This document shows, in pieces, positions 12,575-23,458 of a stretch of DNA of 64,000 bases. The DNA comes from Gigaspora rosea. Taxonomy: Eukaryota; Glomeromycota; Glomeromycetes; Diversisporales; Gigasporaceae. The DNA lies in assembly GCA_003550325.1 (NCBI GenBank), contig QKWP01000492.1, positions 202,165 to 266,164 on the forward strand, read 5' to 3'. Positions within the stretch are counted from its first letter, which is position 1; the number at the start of each line of letters is the position of its first letter. Position numbers and translations under genes: made by a program. The notes below the pieces were generated by a model that ran no database searches, had not been told where the DNA came from, and saw nothing but the letters and a program-made list of their open reading frames with translations.

Positions 12575-12639
12575 TTACTTTAATACTAAATTAGAGTGAA
12601 AACAAGTAAATCAAGCTGCAACAAATAAAAAAAATTGGG

Positions 12640-12960
12640 ACCAGTCAGAAATAGGAGAATCAAGCAAAAGAAAAACAAGAGAGTATATAACTTATAGTAG
12701 AAGATAGGATAGCAAAGACATAGTACATAGTAGAAAGCTCAGAAGTATAAATAGTAAACGGAAGGAAAGTAAATTAGAACAAGGTACGAGTGCAATTAGC
12801 AGTACAATAGGAGAATACAAAATAGATAAAAGCAAAAATGCACAACAAAGGCCAGAAGAAACTGAAGATCGCCAAATTCTAATAGAAATCCTAAATAGGC
12901 TCTCCTTATTGAAGAATATCAATAAGAGGGCAGAAGAGTAGCAGAAACCCCCTATCACTT
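12640..12960 (+). pseudogene. Possible LINE ORF1 remnant
   Basis: The plus-strand frame around 12830-12940 reads a Gln/Glu/Lys-rich helical segment (ETEDRQILIEILNRL) ending at a TAG. Its position directly upstream of the endonuclease fits a coiled-coil ORF1, but no RNA-binding motif is visible, so the assignment rests on context. Confidence 0.35.
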
Positions 12961-13131
12961 TTGTAAGTTGCTAAGGGCATCTTTAAGAAAAAGGATAGAG
13001 AGCTCTCTCTATCCAAACAAAGGGGAGATACTAGAGAGATAGTGAAGATTTAATAGAGAGGAAAGAGAAAAGAAGCAAGAAGGGGAGGAAAAAGATAAAA
13101 GAAAACTAGAAGATATTAATTTTTAGTGTAC

Positions 13132-13870
13132 TTGGAATAGAATTTCATAATGTAAATGGGTTGAAAACAAATAAAGGAAGATTGGATACGATTTCAGATT
13201 TTATAGAGGAAAAAAATATTAACATTATAGGCTTAGCAGAAATGAACCTGATGGAAAAAAAAGGAAAATTTGTGCTTAAGGAGAATAAAAACTTGAGGGT
13301 TATTGGTTCGCTAAAGAAGAAGGAAATAAAAAAGGATCTGGTGTTAGAATTTTAATAGATAAGAAACATATAGTAAGATTAAACAGAGAGAGCCTATACA
13401 TTTTGGATATGTGTTTGGATTTCAAGAATCTTTCGATAAATATTATAGTGGTATATGTGGCACCAACAAGTGCGGAAGTTCAAAAAAATATACAAGCTTA
13501 TTTAAAAGAACGTTTAAGAAACATGGAAACAAAGAAGAAGAAACAGAGATGCATAGTTTTAGGCGATTTTAATGTAAATTTAAACCAAATTGAAAAGGTC
13601 AACTTAGAAGAACGAAAGGGAAAAGAAGGGAAGAAACAAATTCTGCAGCTTCTAAAAGGAAAAAGGTTTACAGACGTTTTCTATGAGTCCGACTCTTAGG
13701 GCAACCAACTTGGAGGCATAAAGAAGCACAGTCAAGAATCGATATTATCTGGGTTAATAGCCATTGGAAACAAAATATTTTATTGTACAAAACCAAGAAT
13801 ATAATGTTTAGAACAGACAGCAACTACCAGTTGGTTTTTATACAAGTAAAAACAGGGCTAAACATGTGAA
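13132..13870 (+). pseudogene. LINE APE-type endonuclease domain, broken
   Basis: Translation in two or three frames gives the ordered motifs of an exonuclease-endonuclease-phosphatase fold. These are NINIIGLAEMN (the first catalytic Glu region), IIVVYVAPTS, CIVLGDFNVNLN (GDFN, the catalytic Asp-Asn pair) and SRIDIIWVN. A TDSNYQLV segment stands where SDH is normally found. Frames change near 13350 and 13690, and stop codons interrupt. In an active element this domain nicks target DNA for target-primed reverse transcription. The SDH-to-TDS change and the frameshifts show it is inactive. Confidence 0.8.
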
Positions 13871-13943
13871 AGTGAACTCAAGCAAGAAATAGAAGATTAG
13901 GAAGGAAAAAACTAGAAATAGATATAGAAAACGGCAATGAAAG

Positions 13944-14701
13944 ATCTGCAGACCGATAGTGTAAGTAGTTACGCACCCAGGTCACCAAATGTAAGATCGC
14001 CAGTTCAACCTCTACTAGCGGACAAAAAAAAAACTATATGCGATTACGAGATGGATGGGCTGAACTAGGATGCTAGGACCGCAGTTGGTTAAATTAACCA
14101 CATTTAGTATGCATGTGTTGTCAAATTTGGAAATATTGGATACTTCTGATGGAATTCCGGTTGAATATTTGTATACTTCCGGTGAGATTTCGGTTGAACG
14201 GTTATATATTAAAAAATGAAAAGTAGTACTAACCTGATAAAGGAAAGGGAACTCAGACGAACTCAGGATGGGCTCAGTCCTACTCGAAACGGATGAAGGC
14301 CGAAAACTTTTAAAGCCCGAAGGAAGAAAGTACCGAAAAAATTAGTCCTGCTCTTGCCCTGGTTGGTACGGACAACTGAGGTTCAGGATGAAGTTAGAAG
14401 CTAAACTTCGGAAGGCTAAAGGAAGAAAGTACTAAGATGCTTGTATTTTCTCTCTGCCCTGGTCAGTACGGACGACTCGAGGTTCCGGAAGAAGTTGGAA
14501 ACCGATAGACACCGCTAGCGACTTGGTAACTAAAATGAGTGATGTCCGGTTAACTGAGTATAGAGTTAGGTTGTACAACTAGTCAATATTAGCATAAGAA
14601 TGTACTTTAAATAGAAATGTAATTGAAAATATTACCTTAATGACCTTAATAAAAAAGTGCCAACCAGCACCCCTAGCATAGAACTAGGGTTTAAAAAAAA
14701 A
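13944..14701 (+). mobile_element. tRNA-headed SINE, distinct family, inserted in the LINE
   Basis: The element is bracketed by ACGGCAATGA (13931-13940) and ACGTCAATGA (14702-14711), a target duplication with one mismatch. It begins with a tRNA-like head with a B-box-like CAGTTCAACCTCTACTAGCG, continues with a body, and ends in an A-run after TAGAACTAGGGTTT. It is about 760 bp and not obviously related to the SINEs at 6821 or 56570. Confidence 0.75.
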
Positions 14702-16037
14702 ACGTCAATGAGAAAATATAGAAAGAGTACCAAGCTAAACTAAACCTTGAACTAAAAACCAAAATCTTAAAAGGAATTAAAAGAAAAAGAAAGATACAGG
14801 AAACCTGTACGAAGCAGTAGGAATTAGAATCAAAGTTAGAAAGCAGAACTCTGGATCAGTTGTGGGATATCATGGAAAGCAGTATAAGGAAGACAGTGTC
14901 AGACACACTTCCAAAAAAGAAGAAGACTCCTATAATAGAGGATGTGTCATATATAAATGTGAACACGAAAAAGTTAAAAAGGATATACAGCATGTACATT
15001 AGGAAAGTGGTGCAGAAGACTAAGGAAAAGTAGAGAAAAGGCATTTTTAAAGTAGCAGGAGTTGATAGAACTAGAAGCTTTCGTAAAATGGCTCAAAGAG
15101 CGTTGGAAGTTAAATATGTTAGATCAATTGTATATGAAACCTTAGAAATATAGTGGACTGTTCTGTCCAAGAGGTGGCAAATTGCTTAAAAAAATGAAGA
15201 TGAAAAAAGAATTAGAGCTTGTATAGAAGCCAGGTACGAGATGATAGTAAAAGGGCAAAGAGGTATGGTAGATAGCCTGTTGGATCAGCCATAGAAAAGG
15301 ATTTAAATAGATAGAGTAATTAAAATCATAGAAAAAAGAAGGAGGAGCTATTAAGTGAACCAAAAGAAGTACTGTAAGTTTCTGAAAATAAGCTACCTCC
15401 AAAAGAAGCTAGCCCCAGATTTTCAAAAAAATATTTAAAAAAATCGTTAACAGTTGCTACATATAAAACTTTTTTTACTATATAAACTTCAATAGGTCGA
15501 TTAAGTAAAGTTGTTTAGCGCAATGAAATGCACTTATAGTAAAAATTTCATGGTATTTGAACAACTTTTTATTAGTACGTTTTTCAATTTTTCAAAAAAT
15601 TTAACAATTTAAAAATAAGCTACCCTACGATTTTTTGTGTAACTTTTTGGCCAAAAAAGTAGCTTATTTTTGAATAAATACGGTATTAGAAGAAGTAAGA
15701 AGACATTTTGTGTAGCAGTTCAGAAAACGTTCGTATATGGCAGAAAATCTACCGAAAAGATGAAAAAAAGTTTTGCTCAATAGAAGAAGTAGAGTCAAAC
15801 TGGTATGAACAATTACTAAATAGAGTATTATCGGACGAATAAGAAGAAGCACTAAAACAAACCAAGAACAAGTCAGTACCGGGAGTGTCAGGCATTACCT
15901 ACCCAATGCTAAAAAAAGATAGTGCTTTCCCAAAAAAGATATTCCAGTATAGAACAAGTAGATGCCTTAAAGAAGGAAGTATGCCCAAAAAGTGGAAACT
16001 CAGCATGCTGTATCCAATACCTAAGCAGGAAGAGTGG
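14702..16037 (+). pseudogene. LINE linker and start of reverse transcriptase
   Basis: Lys-rich linker sequence resumes after the SINE (for example LWDIMESSIRKTVSDTLPK near 14860). From about 15830 the RT domain begins: ALKQTKNKSVPGVSGITYP matches the fingers region that precedes the palm, and PKKWKLSMLYPIPKQEEW leads to the insertion point of the hAT at 16046. Several in-frame stops are present. Confidence 0.7.
15385..15676. mobile_element. Short inverted-repeat element inside the LINE
   Basis: The ends GAAAATAAGCTAC and GTAGCTTATTTTT are inverted copies about 290 bp apart, with a third AAAAATAAGCTAC at 15611. The interior is AT-rich and non-coding. No clear target duplication was found, so the boundaries and class are uncertain. 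Confidence 0.5.
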
Positions 16038-16045
16038 GTGTTATA

Positions 16046-17202
16046 AGGACCCCGGACATCTATGATATATATCTTTTTTTTTTTAGCAAATTACAGCAAT
16101 TTTATGCATGTAATATTTTATTTTTAGCAAATTACCTGCATTTTGCAAAAATCATACCCAAAAATAAAGCTATATCTTTTTTTGTACTACTATAATTTTT
16201 AAAAATTTAAGATGCTTAATTTTGAATTTTTTTGATCAAAAAAATCCAAAATTAAGCATTTTCTCTTAAATTTTCAAGAAATATAAAAATAAATATGCTG
16301 GACTGAACAAGTTTTCTTAGAGCACAATATTAGAATCAATTAGTAAAATTTGGAGAATCATAGAATTTTTTGGTATTTTTATTAATAAAATTATATAAAA
16401 TATTATAATTCTCCAAATTTCACTAATTGATTCTAACATTGTGCCATAAAAAAACTTGTTCAGCACATAAAAATACATTATTCCAGCATATTTACTTTTA
16501 TATTTTTTGAAAATTTAAGAGAAGATGCTTAATTTTGGATTTTTTGATCAAAAAATCCAAAATTAAGCATCTTCTCTTAAATTTTTAAGAAATATAAAAG
16601 TAAATATGCTGGAATAATGTATTTTTATGTGCTGAACAAGTTTTTTTATGGCACAATGTTAGAATCAATTAGTGAAATTTGGAGAATTATAATATTTTAT
16701 ATAATTTTATTAATAAAAATACCAAAAAATTCTATGATTCTCCAAATTTTACTAATTGATTCTAACATTGTGCCCTAAGAAAACTTGTTCAGCACATAAA
16801 AATACATTATTTCAGCATATTTAATTTTAAATATTCCAGAATGATGTATTTTTATGTGCTAAACAAGTTTTCTTAGAGCACAATATTAGAATCAATTAAT
16901 AAAATTTGGAGAATCATATAATTTTATATAATTTTATTAATAAAAATACTAAAAATTCTATGATTCTCCAAATTTTACTAATTGATTCTAATATTATGTT
17001 CTAAGAAAATTTGTTCAGCACTCAAAATATATATATTATTTTGATTTATAAAATAGATGTGATAATTTAGTTTTTAGCAAATTACTAAAAATTTATATGT
17101 AATAATTGAATTTTCAGCAAATTTACTTGATTTTAGAGGTAGCAAAAACCTCCAAATTTATGCAGATCATTTATGACCTATATTAGAGATGTCCAGGGTC
17201 CT
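16046..17202. mobile_element. hAT-like non-autonomous element (1157 bp), 8-bp TSD
   Basis: TIRs AGGACCCCGGACATCT and (read outward) AGGACCCTGGACATCT are flanked by perfect GTGTTATA duplications at 16038-16045 and 17203-17210. The interior is a chain of mutually inverted blocks of about 150-250 bp (TGATTCTCCAAATTTTACTA, TTAAGCATCTTCTC and their complements), each present several times. It encodes nothing. It splits the RT domain between PIPKQEEW and the RLNNVRP segment. Confidence 0.9.
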
Positions 17203-17210
17203 GTGTTATA

Positions 17211-18050
17211 GGTTGAACAATGTTAGACCCATTCATTCTCTTATTGGAAACCTTCAGAAAGTCAGTAGTCAGGGTATTAAATAAACTAGGGACAATTTTT
17301 AAAGAAAGAGACATTTTTAAAAAGAGAAACTTCGCAGGATTACAGGAAGAAGGTACAGCAGCACCAGTACATTTGATGAACTGCATACTAGAAGATGCGA
17401 GAGAGAATAAAAGAAAATCTGGATTCTATTCCAGAACATGAAAAAAGCTTTTGATTCGATAAACATCAAAATACTTCAGCTAGCATTAGAGCACATAAAA
17501 CTTTCAGCAAAAACAGTAAATTTTATAATTAATCTGTACAAAAACAGAGAAATCGAGGTTATAACAGGGGTAGAAAATACAGAAAAATTTATAGCAGGGG
17601 ACAGAATAGACCAGGGGTGATTATATTACTTCTGGTCTGAAAAATATTCTATGATCCACTCCTAGTCGAAATTCAAGAAGAATGGAACAGAGGTTACAAA
17701 ATGCAAATAAACTGGCCGCTTAATCTGCAAAGGGGCGAGATCAAAATACAGGATCTACAGGTACCTGTTTTAGCATATGCGGACGATACAACATATTTAG
17801 ATAGGAATAAGCTAAAGCTAGAACAGATACTAGGAGTGGTGGAAGATTTCTATAAGGTAAACGACATAGAGATCAATAGCAAAAAGGCAGAGCTATTAGT
17901 CCTGAATGCACATGACAAACATACAGTACAAGAAGGCATAATTTTTGGGCCAAAAAGCGAAATAGTTCATGGTAAAAAGAAAATAAACCTAACGAGATTT
18001 TTAGATGTATGGTTGTCCAAAATGCAAAAATTATACAAGCAGTTAGAATA
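17211..18050 (+). pseudogene. LINE reverse transcriptase, palm region
   Basis: Continues the RT after the hAT insertion. Motifs in order: RPILLLETFRKSVVRVLN, RNFAGLQEEGTAAPVHLMN (equivalent to the QGG region), MKKAFDSINIKILQLAL (first palm Asp region) and VLAYADDTTYLDRNKLKLE, which holds the catalytic YADD box. A one-base shift separates the segment ending FYSRT from MKKAFDS at 17438, and a TGA follows DRIDQG at 17618. The catalytic residues survive, but the reading frame is broken, so no full enzyme can be made. Confidence 0.9.
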
Positions 18051-19233
18051 GCAAAAGAGAAAGTTTTGACAGTTATGAAAGGAATCAAAAGAAAGAAAGT
18101 CTCGCTAGCACATATGGCATATATGAACAATGTAGTACTGTTATCTCAGCTAGAATACAGACTATAGTACTGTATTCTGTCACATGAAAATTGCAAAAAG
18201 TTGCAAAGTCCCCTTCTAATGCTGATCAAAAATAAAGCAGGAATGATGAAGACAACTCCGAATTCTACTTTAACACATTTGAATATTGTTGAAGTAAAGT
18301 CGATTTGGCAAAATCAACTAGCTCATTATTTCACAGAAATAACATCCAGGCTAAATAATAAAGATGATGTGGGACAAGCAGTATGGCCAAGGCTAAAACA
18401 GGCGCAGCTAAATTGCAAAAGCACAACCTGCATTTTGGGCTTAAAAGAAGAAAGAATAGAGAAATGCAAGATTAAAAATAATTTAGCTTGCAAAATAGTG
18501 CTTGAAGCAAAGAAACTAAATATAAGTTTTAGATCAGAAGAGCTAGAAATAAAATGTAAAATAGAAGGAATAAGAACAGAGAATGTAGGCTTGGTTAGCG
18601 GAAAAGAATTGCAAAACTTCCTAAAAGAAAAAAGGTTAAACGTTTTCTTGTTGGAGCAACTTTTGAATATAAAAAACAAGAGAATACTTATATAAAAGCA
18701 AGTCAAACAAATAAACAAATAAGAAGCTTCTTGGCAAAAGGAAGGGTACCTGAGTGGTATAGAAGTCTCGAATCAAGCCTACTAAGGGACCCGTTTAGCA
18801 GAAAACTGAAAGCCTCGCAGAAGAAAGTAAATTTTCTGCATATGAAAGCCAACTTGAAAGCAATTAGCAATGATAGATGAAAACAAGAATGGCTAGGTTT
18901 TGGAAAAGGAAGTAACAAAACAGAGTTAGGAAAAATTATGAGAAAGAAGACCTTAAAGAGTTTCTTATAGAACATTGGAAAAAGGACTCAGTAGATGAGC
19001 AGGGTCTTATCATAATTAAACAATGCGCAGGGTGTGAACTAAAAAAACAAAGAAGCAGAAGTTGCTTCGTTTTGCCAAGCAAGTATAAAGGTACGCAGCA
19101 AAAAAAGAGCATTAAGCAGAAGTTGGATAGAAAAGGTAGAAATCCCTGACAAGAAATATAGAAAAATAAGTGTTCCTTGGGAAAATATAACAGAGCAACA
19201 CCCTATGATCAAGAAGATAGAAGAGCAGAGTTT
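18051..19233 (+). pseudogene. LINE RT thumb and linker to RNase H
   Basis: Frames before and after small shifts keep plus-strand coding character, for example SPLLMLIKNKAGMMKTTPN near 18210, then a 164-residue open segment to 18695, and SFLAKGRVPEWYRSLESS at 18727. The second half gives PWENITEQHPMIKKIEEQS just before the hAT at 19242. This is the variable region between the RT and RNase H in such LINEs. No enzyme motif was identified here. Confidence 0.6.
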
Positions 19234-19241
19234 GGTGGGGA

Positions 19242-21190
19242 TAGGGGTCTTAGCTGGGTCGGGTCTGACCCAACCCGGGTCGGGTTGGGTCAGATCAAAC
19301 CCAAGTCGGGTCAGACCCGGGTCAGAAAAAACCCGGGTCGGGTCAGACCTGGGTTAATGATGGGTGACACATGACGAAACCATTTCATTGCAAAAATAAA
19401 TAAATAAATAATTAATTTATTATAAAAAAAGTATTCATCTGATAAAAAGAACTACGTCATACAATTTTTGCAGGCAAAATTCTTGTGATCTAGTGATCGG
19501 ATCTGCATCATTTTAAAGTAAGTATGTAGCGATCACAGATCGGAATTACCAGGAACGTAAGTGTATGGTTTTACTAGCATCTAAATCGAAGGCAAAATCT
19601 ACATTTTTTCTCATGATCATTACCTGTTTTATGTAACATAAAATTTCTAATTTTAGAGGGAAGTTAAAGCGAAGTGAAATTTAGTTAGGAGGTTTATATA
19701 TTTTATATCAAGAATGCGGCAGTTTATGCAGCATGTAGATCATGTATTAATCTCCAACAATTTCATGTATAAAACCAGAAACTTATCGTAAATTGGTCAT
19801 AAGATGATTATATATTGCAAAAATTCGTTCTTCCTTAGTAATGATTGGCTTATATTGCTGTTGCGTGGCACATGTAAGCCAATCATTTACTTTGATGAAG
19901 TGATAACTGATGTATACTTCGTTATTATAATCACAGGGTTATCTGCTGGTTATTCCTAATAAGGAAAAATTACTGGAACCCCAAAGAAAAATTTGTGCTC
20001 TCGGAACCCTGGCTAAAAATTAATTTGGATATTGCAACCACGTCTGACCGAGAACCATTTCTCAATTCCCTTAAAGAAATTCAACTGCGAGGTTTGGAAA
20101 GAATAAAAATAACCAACCTAGAAAAGCGGACGAAATCTGAAGCAGTAAATATCAAATTTTCCAGAAAAACGATTGGACGAAAGGACTTTAGATGAATTGA
20201 CCGAGTGATTTGTTCGTCATCTTCCAGACATTTTGGAAAAATCCAAATTGAGTGCGGTAGACAAATTGCCTTATATGACTATGATGCACGGTAATATTAC
20301 TCGACTTTATTACTCAAAATAGCCGCGAAATCGACCAATTAACCAAATGAAAAATTCTAGCCTCGTTGGATTTACAGGAACGACTTGATATTCTAATCAA
20401 CCTGCCTGATCAATGAAAAATTGACGAGGACTTGGAAAAAGAAACTAAGGAGGAAATTAAAAAACAGCAAGAAGAGTGGCATTTGCGCGAAAAACAAAAA
20501 GCATTGAAAGAAGACTCAAAAAATCTTGTGGTTATGGCAGTGGGAAATGAGAAAGTATTTGAAGCGTTTGGAAAAAGAGCCTTATCCGGAGTATGTGAAA
20601 AAAGTTGCTTATGATGAAATCGAGTGCTACGAGGCCATGCACTCTAGTTCAAGTGAGGCCAGCATAGTCCGCGCGTACATTGACTGGCTCAATGGCTTGC
20701 CACTTAAAAGTAAAATCGGTTTTAAATTTTAGCCAACTTTTATTAAAAAATGATTCATAATACCAGTACGATTATATGAAATGTGAGAGGGATAGTTCCG
20801 TTCAACTTTTTTGATGCACTACGTTAATTTTTGAAAAATCCTTTTTGGTTGGAATAATGATCACAATTACAATATACCATGTGTGAGGGATGGTTTAATT
20901 AATGTTTTTGGGCGTGGCCTATGCTGATTTTTATAGAATCCATTTTTAGTAGAAGTAATAGTTTTTGGGTGGGGTGATGACCTGGGTTCAACCTGGGTTG
21001 GGTTGGGTTGGGTCAGACCTGGGTTGGGTTTATATGAGCTGGGTCAGACCCAGGTCGGGTTTGGCATAAGGCGGGTCAAACCGGGTCGGGTCTGACATAA
21101 GGCAGGTCAGACCAGGTCGGGTTTTGACCCAAGTGGGTCTGATCCGGGTCAGGCCCAAACCCGACCCAACCTGACCCATTAAGACCCCTA
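19242..21190. mobile_element. hAT-like element carrying a captured gene fragment
   Basis: TIRs TAGGGGTCTTA and TAAGACCCCTA are flanked by perfect GGTGGGGA duplications (19234-19241, 21191-21198). Both ends have dense subterminal GGGTC/GACCC repeats (GACCCGGGTC, GGGTCGGGTC), as is usual for hAT transposase binding regions. The interior encodes no transposase but contains a decayed Lon protease segment (19938-20731). At 1949 bp it is a Pack-type non-autonomous element sitting inside the LINE, upstream of the RNase H. Confidence 0.9.
19938..20731 (+). pseudogene. lon: Fragment of bacterial-type Lon protease (N-terminal part)
   Basis: Translated across at least three frame changes, the segment reads in order YLLVIPNKEKLLE and CALGTLAK, then IQLRGLERIKITNLEKR (the VEGxxR-like strand of the Lon substrate domain). 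These are followed by LPDILEKSKLSAVDKLPYM, LASLDLQERLDILINL, QQEEWHLREKQKALKE (the xYYLREQxKAI helix), KRLEKEPYPEYVKK, YDEIECYEAM and SSSSEASIVRAYIDWL (the pSSxExxVxRxYLDWL segment before the AAA module). The Walker motifs and the Ser-Lys protease domain are absent. The wording is closest to Mollicutes/Firmicutes Lon rather than mitochondrial Lon, by my reading. In-frame stops include three TGA and one TAG. It is a pseudogene inside a hAT. Confidence 0.8.
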
Positions 21191-21289
21191 GGTGGGGATA
21201 CCTATAAGTTTTTTTAATGAAAAGTACGTAAAAGCTAGTATCATAGGTCAGGAAGCAATAAAAGAGCTGGAGACTCTATTAAAAAAAAT

Positions 21290-21740
21290 GAGCTTATGGA
21301 AAACAATAAAAGCTTTTACAGATAGGTCATTAATGACTTAGAAAATGAAAAAGCTCAAATGGGAATAGAATGATTGGCATTCAACGTAGTAGATGCGCAA
21401 ATGTTGCAAAGCAAAGAAACTTACTATTGTAGATTAAAAGAGTGGCCCTCATTAACCTAAGCAGAGTTGGGAGCAATATGGACTTTGCTTCTAGCAGCTT
21501 CAGAAGGGGTGAAAGTACAGATATATACTGATAGTCTTGCAGCAATACAGCGATTAGTAAAACCAAAAACTTAAAGAAATTAAAAAACTGTCTTAAGATA
21601 CAAAATGCAAATTTGCCATAACAAATCATATGAATAAGAAATTAAAAGGTTATAGGTAAAGCTACATAAAGTTAAGGGGCATAGCAGAATCGCAAAGAAT
21701 AAAAAAGCAGATAAACTTGCGAAAAATGGGACCAAAAGCA
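21290..21740 (+). pseudogene. LINE RNase H domain
   Basis: The LINE resumes after the hAT. KAFTDRS (first Asp) is followed by AELGAIWTLLLAASEG (catalytic Glu), VQIYTDSLAAIQRLV (third acidic residue) and LHKVKGHSRIAKNKKADKLA, with the His and final Asp. This is the standard D-E-D-D order of RNase HI. Stops and shifts occur, for example TAA before AELGA and after KPKT. It would degrade the RNA strand after reverse transcription. Confidence 0.85.
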
Positions 21741-22019
21741 GCATTGTTATAAGTGTCAAGTGGCCCTGGACCAGGATTTAGCAAGTGGTTCCGTACTAGA
21801 AAACTTTATAATTAATAGCTCGATTAGTAAGTTCATGAGTCAAGTAGCATTAGCAATACAAATGCAGAATAGGTGGGTCTCAAGAGATTTGAAGAAAGGA
21901 ATTTTGAAAAAGAGGAGAGTAGTATAGATTGGAAGGAAACATGGTGTTTTATAGAAAAGTATAAGGGAAGAAGATGTGTAGATGAAAGAAGAAATAGAGA
22001 ATGGGTTCTAGAACAAAGT

Positions 22020-22330
22020 GCTTTAACGGCCTTCTGCCAACAATGGTGAAGCTGAAAACAAGAAAGCCAAACCTATACAAAATGGACAGTTGTGCGACCT
22101 GTTAGCAGAAGCTAGAAACATTCGAACACTTGGTAAGATGCAAAGATTACTAGGGAATTTGGAGAATGATAGAAGAAGAGACATGCGAAGAAGTAAAAAA
22201 CATACTACAGGAAGAATCCAGTATATATAAGGATATAGCAATACAAAAATTTAGAAAGAAAAATTTTTGGCAAAGAATAAGAAGAAAGAAAAGTAACAAG
22301 AAGTCATCTAATTCAAGGTCTCATACTTAG
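22020..22330 (+). pseudogene. LINE C-terminal Cys/His knuckle and basic tail
   Basis: The segment SCATC, a stop, then QKLETFEHLVRCKDY shows a C-x2-C, then H-x3-C pattern like the terminal zinc knuckle of RNase H-bearing LINEs. It continues through IWRMIEEETCEEVKNILQ and a basic tail (FRKKNFWQRIRRKKSNKK). Frame is kept for about 80 codons. Confidence 0.7.
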
Positions 22331-22503
22331 GAGGTAGAAAAAAAAGGTGGAAAGTTTAATAAAGAACAAAGCAGCGATTAGAAAGGCTTTGGATATAATT
22401 GTCGAGACCATTAGTATGAGATTTCGATAGCACATTTGGAATTTCAGATGTTAATTCCAAAATGAATGAGAAAAAACAAAGGGAATAACCACCTTAGCAA
22501 AAA

Positions 22504-23033
22504 GGGGGCATCCATAAATAATGTTATACAGGGGGGTTGGACGAACGATAACGTTTTTCTCAATAAGTAGGGGGAAAGTCAAAAAAATATAACATAATTT
22601 TTTTAGAAAAATTGGCTAAAAATTGATCCAGTGGTCCAAATTTAATGATATTGGTACCATTCGATTCGTCTCTGTGAGAGGAGTCGAATGGTACCAATTT
22701 CATTTCATTTGGATCACTGGATCAAATTTTATTGGCTCAATGCTATTGGTTATTATGTTTTCTTATAAAATTACTAAAAAATCAATGGTTTTTTGTGAAT
22801 AACTATTGATCCAGTGATCCAAACGAAATGATTTTGGTATCATTGAATTCGTCTCACTGAGACGAATCGAATAGTGCCTAAATCATCCAAATCGGATTAC
22901 TGTATCACAATATATTCAAGTTTTTGTAAAATTTTATATATAAACATACGGATTTTGAAAAATTTTTTTATATAGTAAAGGGGGGGTCCAGCGCTACTAT
23001 GAAGGAGTACATAACGTTATTTATGGATGCCCC
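22504..23033. mobile_element. Harbinger-like MITE, family 1, copy 3 (530 bp)
   Basis: Same family as 1415-1943 and 6227-6756, in the opposite internal orientation. Ends GGGGGCATCCATAAATAA and its inverse, flanked by AAA at 22501 and 23034 instead of TWA. It is inserted in the 3' part of the LINE. Confidence 0.85.
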
Positions 23034-23036
23034 AAA

Positions 23037-23455
23037 GAGAAGACCAAAATAAACGACTAAATAAGAAAGCTAAAGAAAAAAAAACAACGCTCCGAATCGC
23101 GAAAATGGAAAGACTACAAAGCAAAGCCTAAGAAAAAAGATAGAATGAAAAACAGATCAAGGGTTTTGGCAGAGTCAAATATAGTCAATTTAATCAAAGA
23201 AGGGGCCAACCAACTTGGTCTTCTTGGGTTAAATTCGAGTATTCGAACTCTAAGATATTTGGCAAAACTGATATGGCAAGCGATTGCTAGCTAGTGACAG
23301 GAAAAAACATATTCTCAGTAAGTTGAGAATCCTAATCAAGGCGAATAATCGCTAGGCAGGTTGCATCTGAACGTAAAGTTGTGTGAGCTTTCTGTTAGAA
23401 TAGAATCTTAATATATATAAATTTAGGTTTTTATAATAAAGTTTATAAATACAGA
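23037..23455 (+). other. LINE 3' region
   Basis: Lys/Arg-rich broken frame (RLNKKAKEKKTTLRIAKMER) after the MITE, then non-coding sequence with TAATAAAGTTTATAAATAC near 23438. It probably contains the LINE 3' untranslated end. No target duplication could be assigned. Confidence 0.45.
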
Positions 23456-23458
23456 AAG

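Larger units (their letters stand above)
12600..23455 (+). mobile_element. Decayed LINE (EN-RT-RNase H) with nested insertions
   Basis: One non-LTR retrotransposon on the plus strand, readable in order as a putative ORF1, APE-type endonuclease, reverse transcriptase, RNase H and a Cys/His knuckle, then a 3' end with AATAAAG near 23440. Many frameshifts and stops make it dead. Removing the later insertions (13944-14701, 15385-15676, 16046-17202, 19242-21190, 22504-23033) leaves about 6 kb. The domain order resembles I-clade-like LINEs that keep an RNase H. The exact 5' end is not determinable, since the left flank is next to a MITE. Confidence 0.85.
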
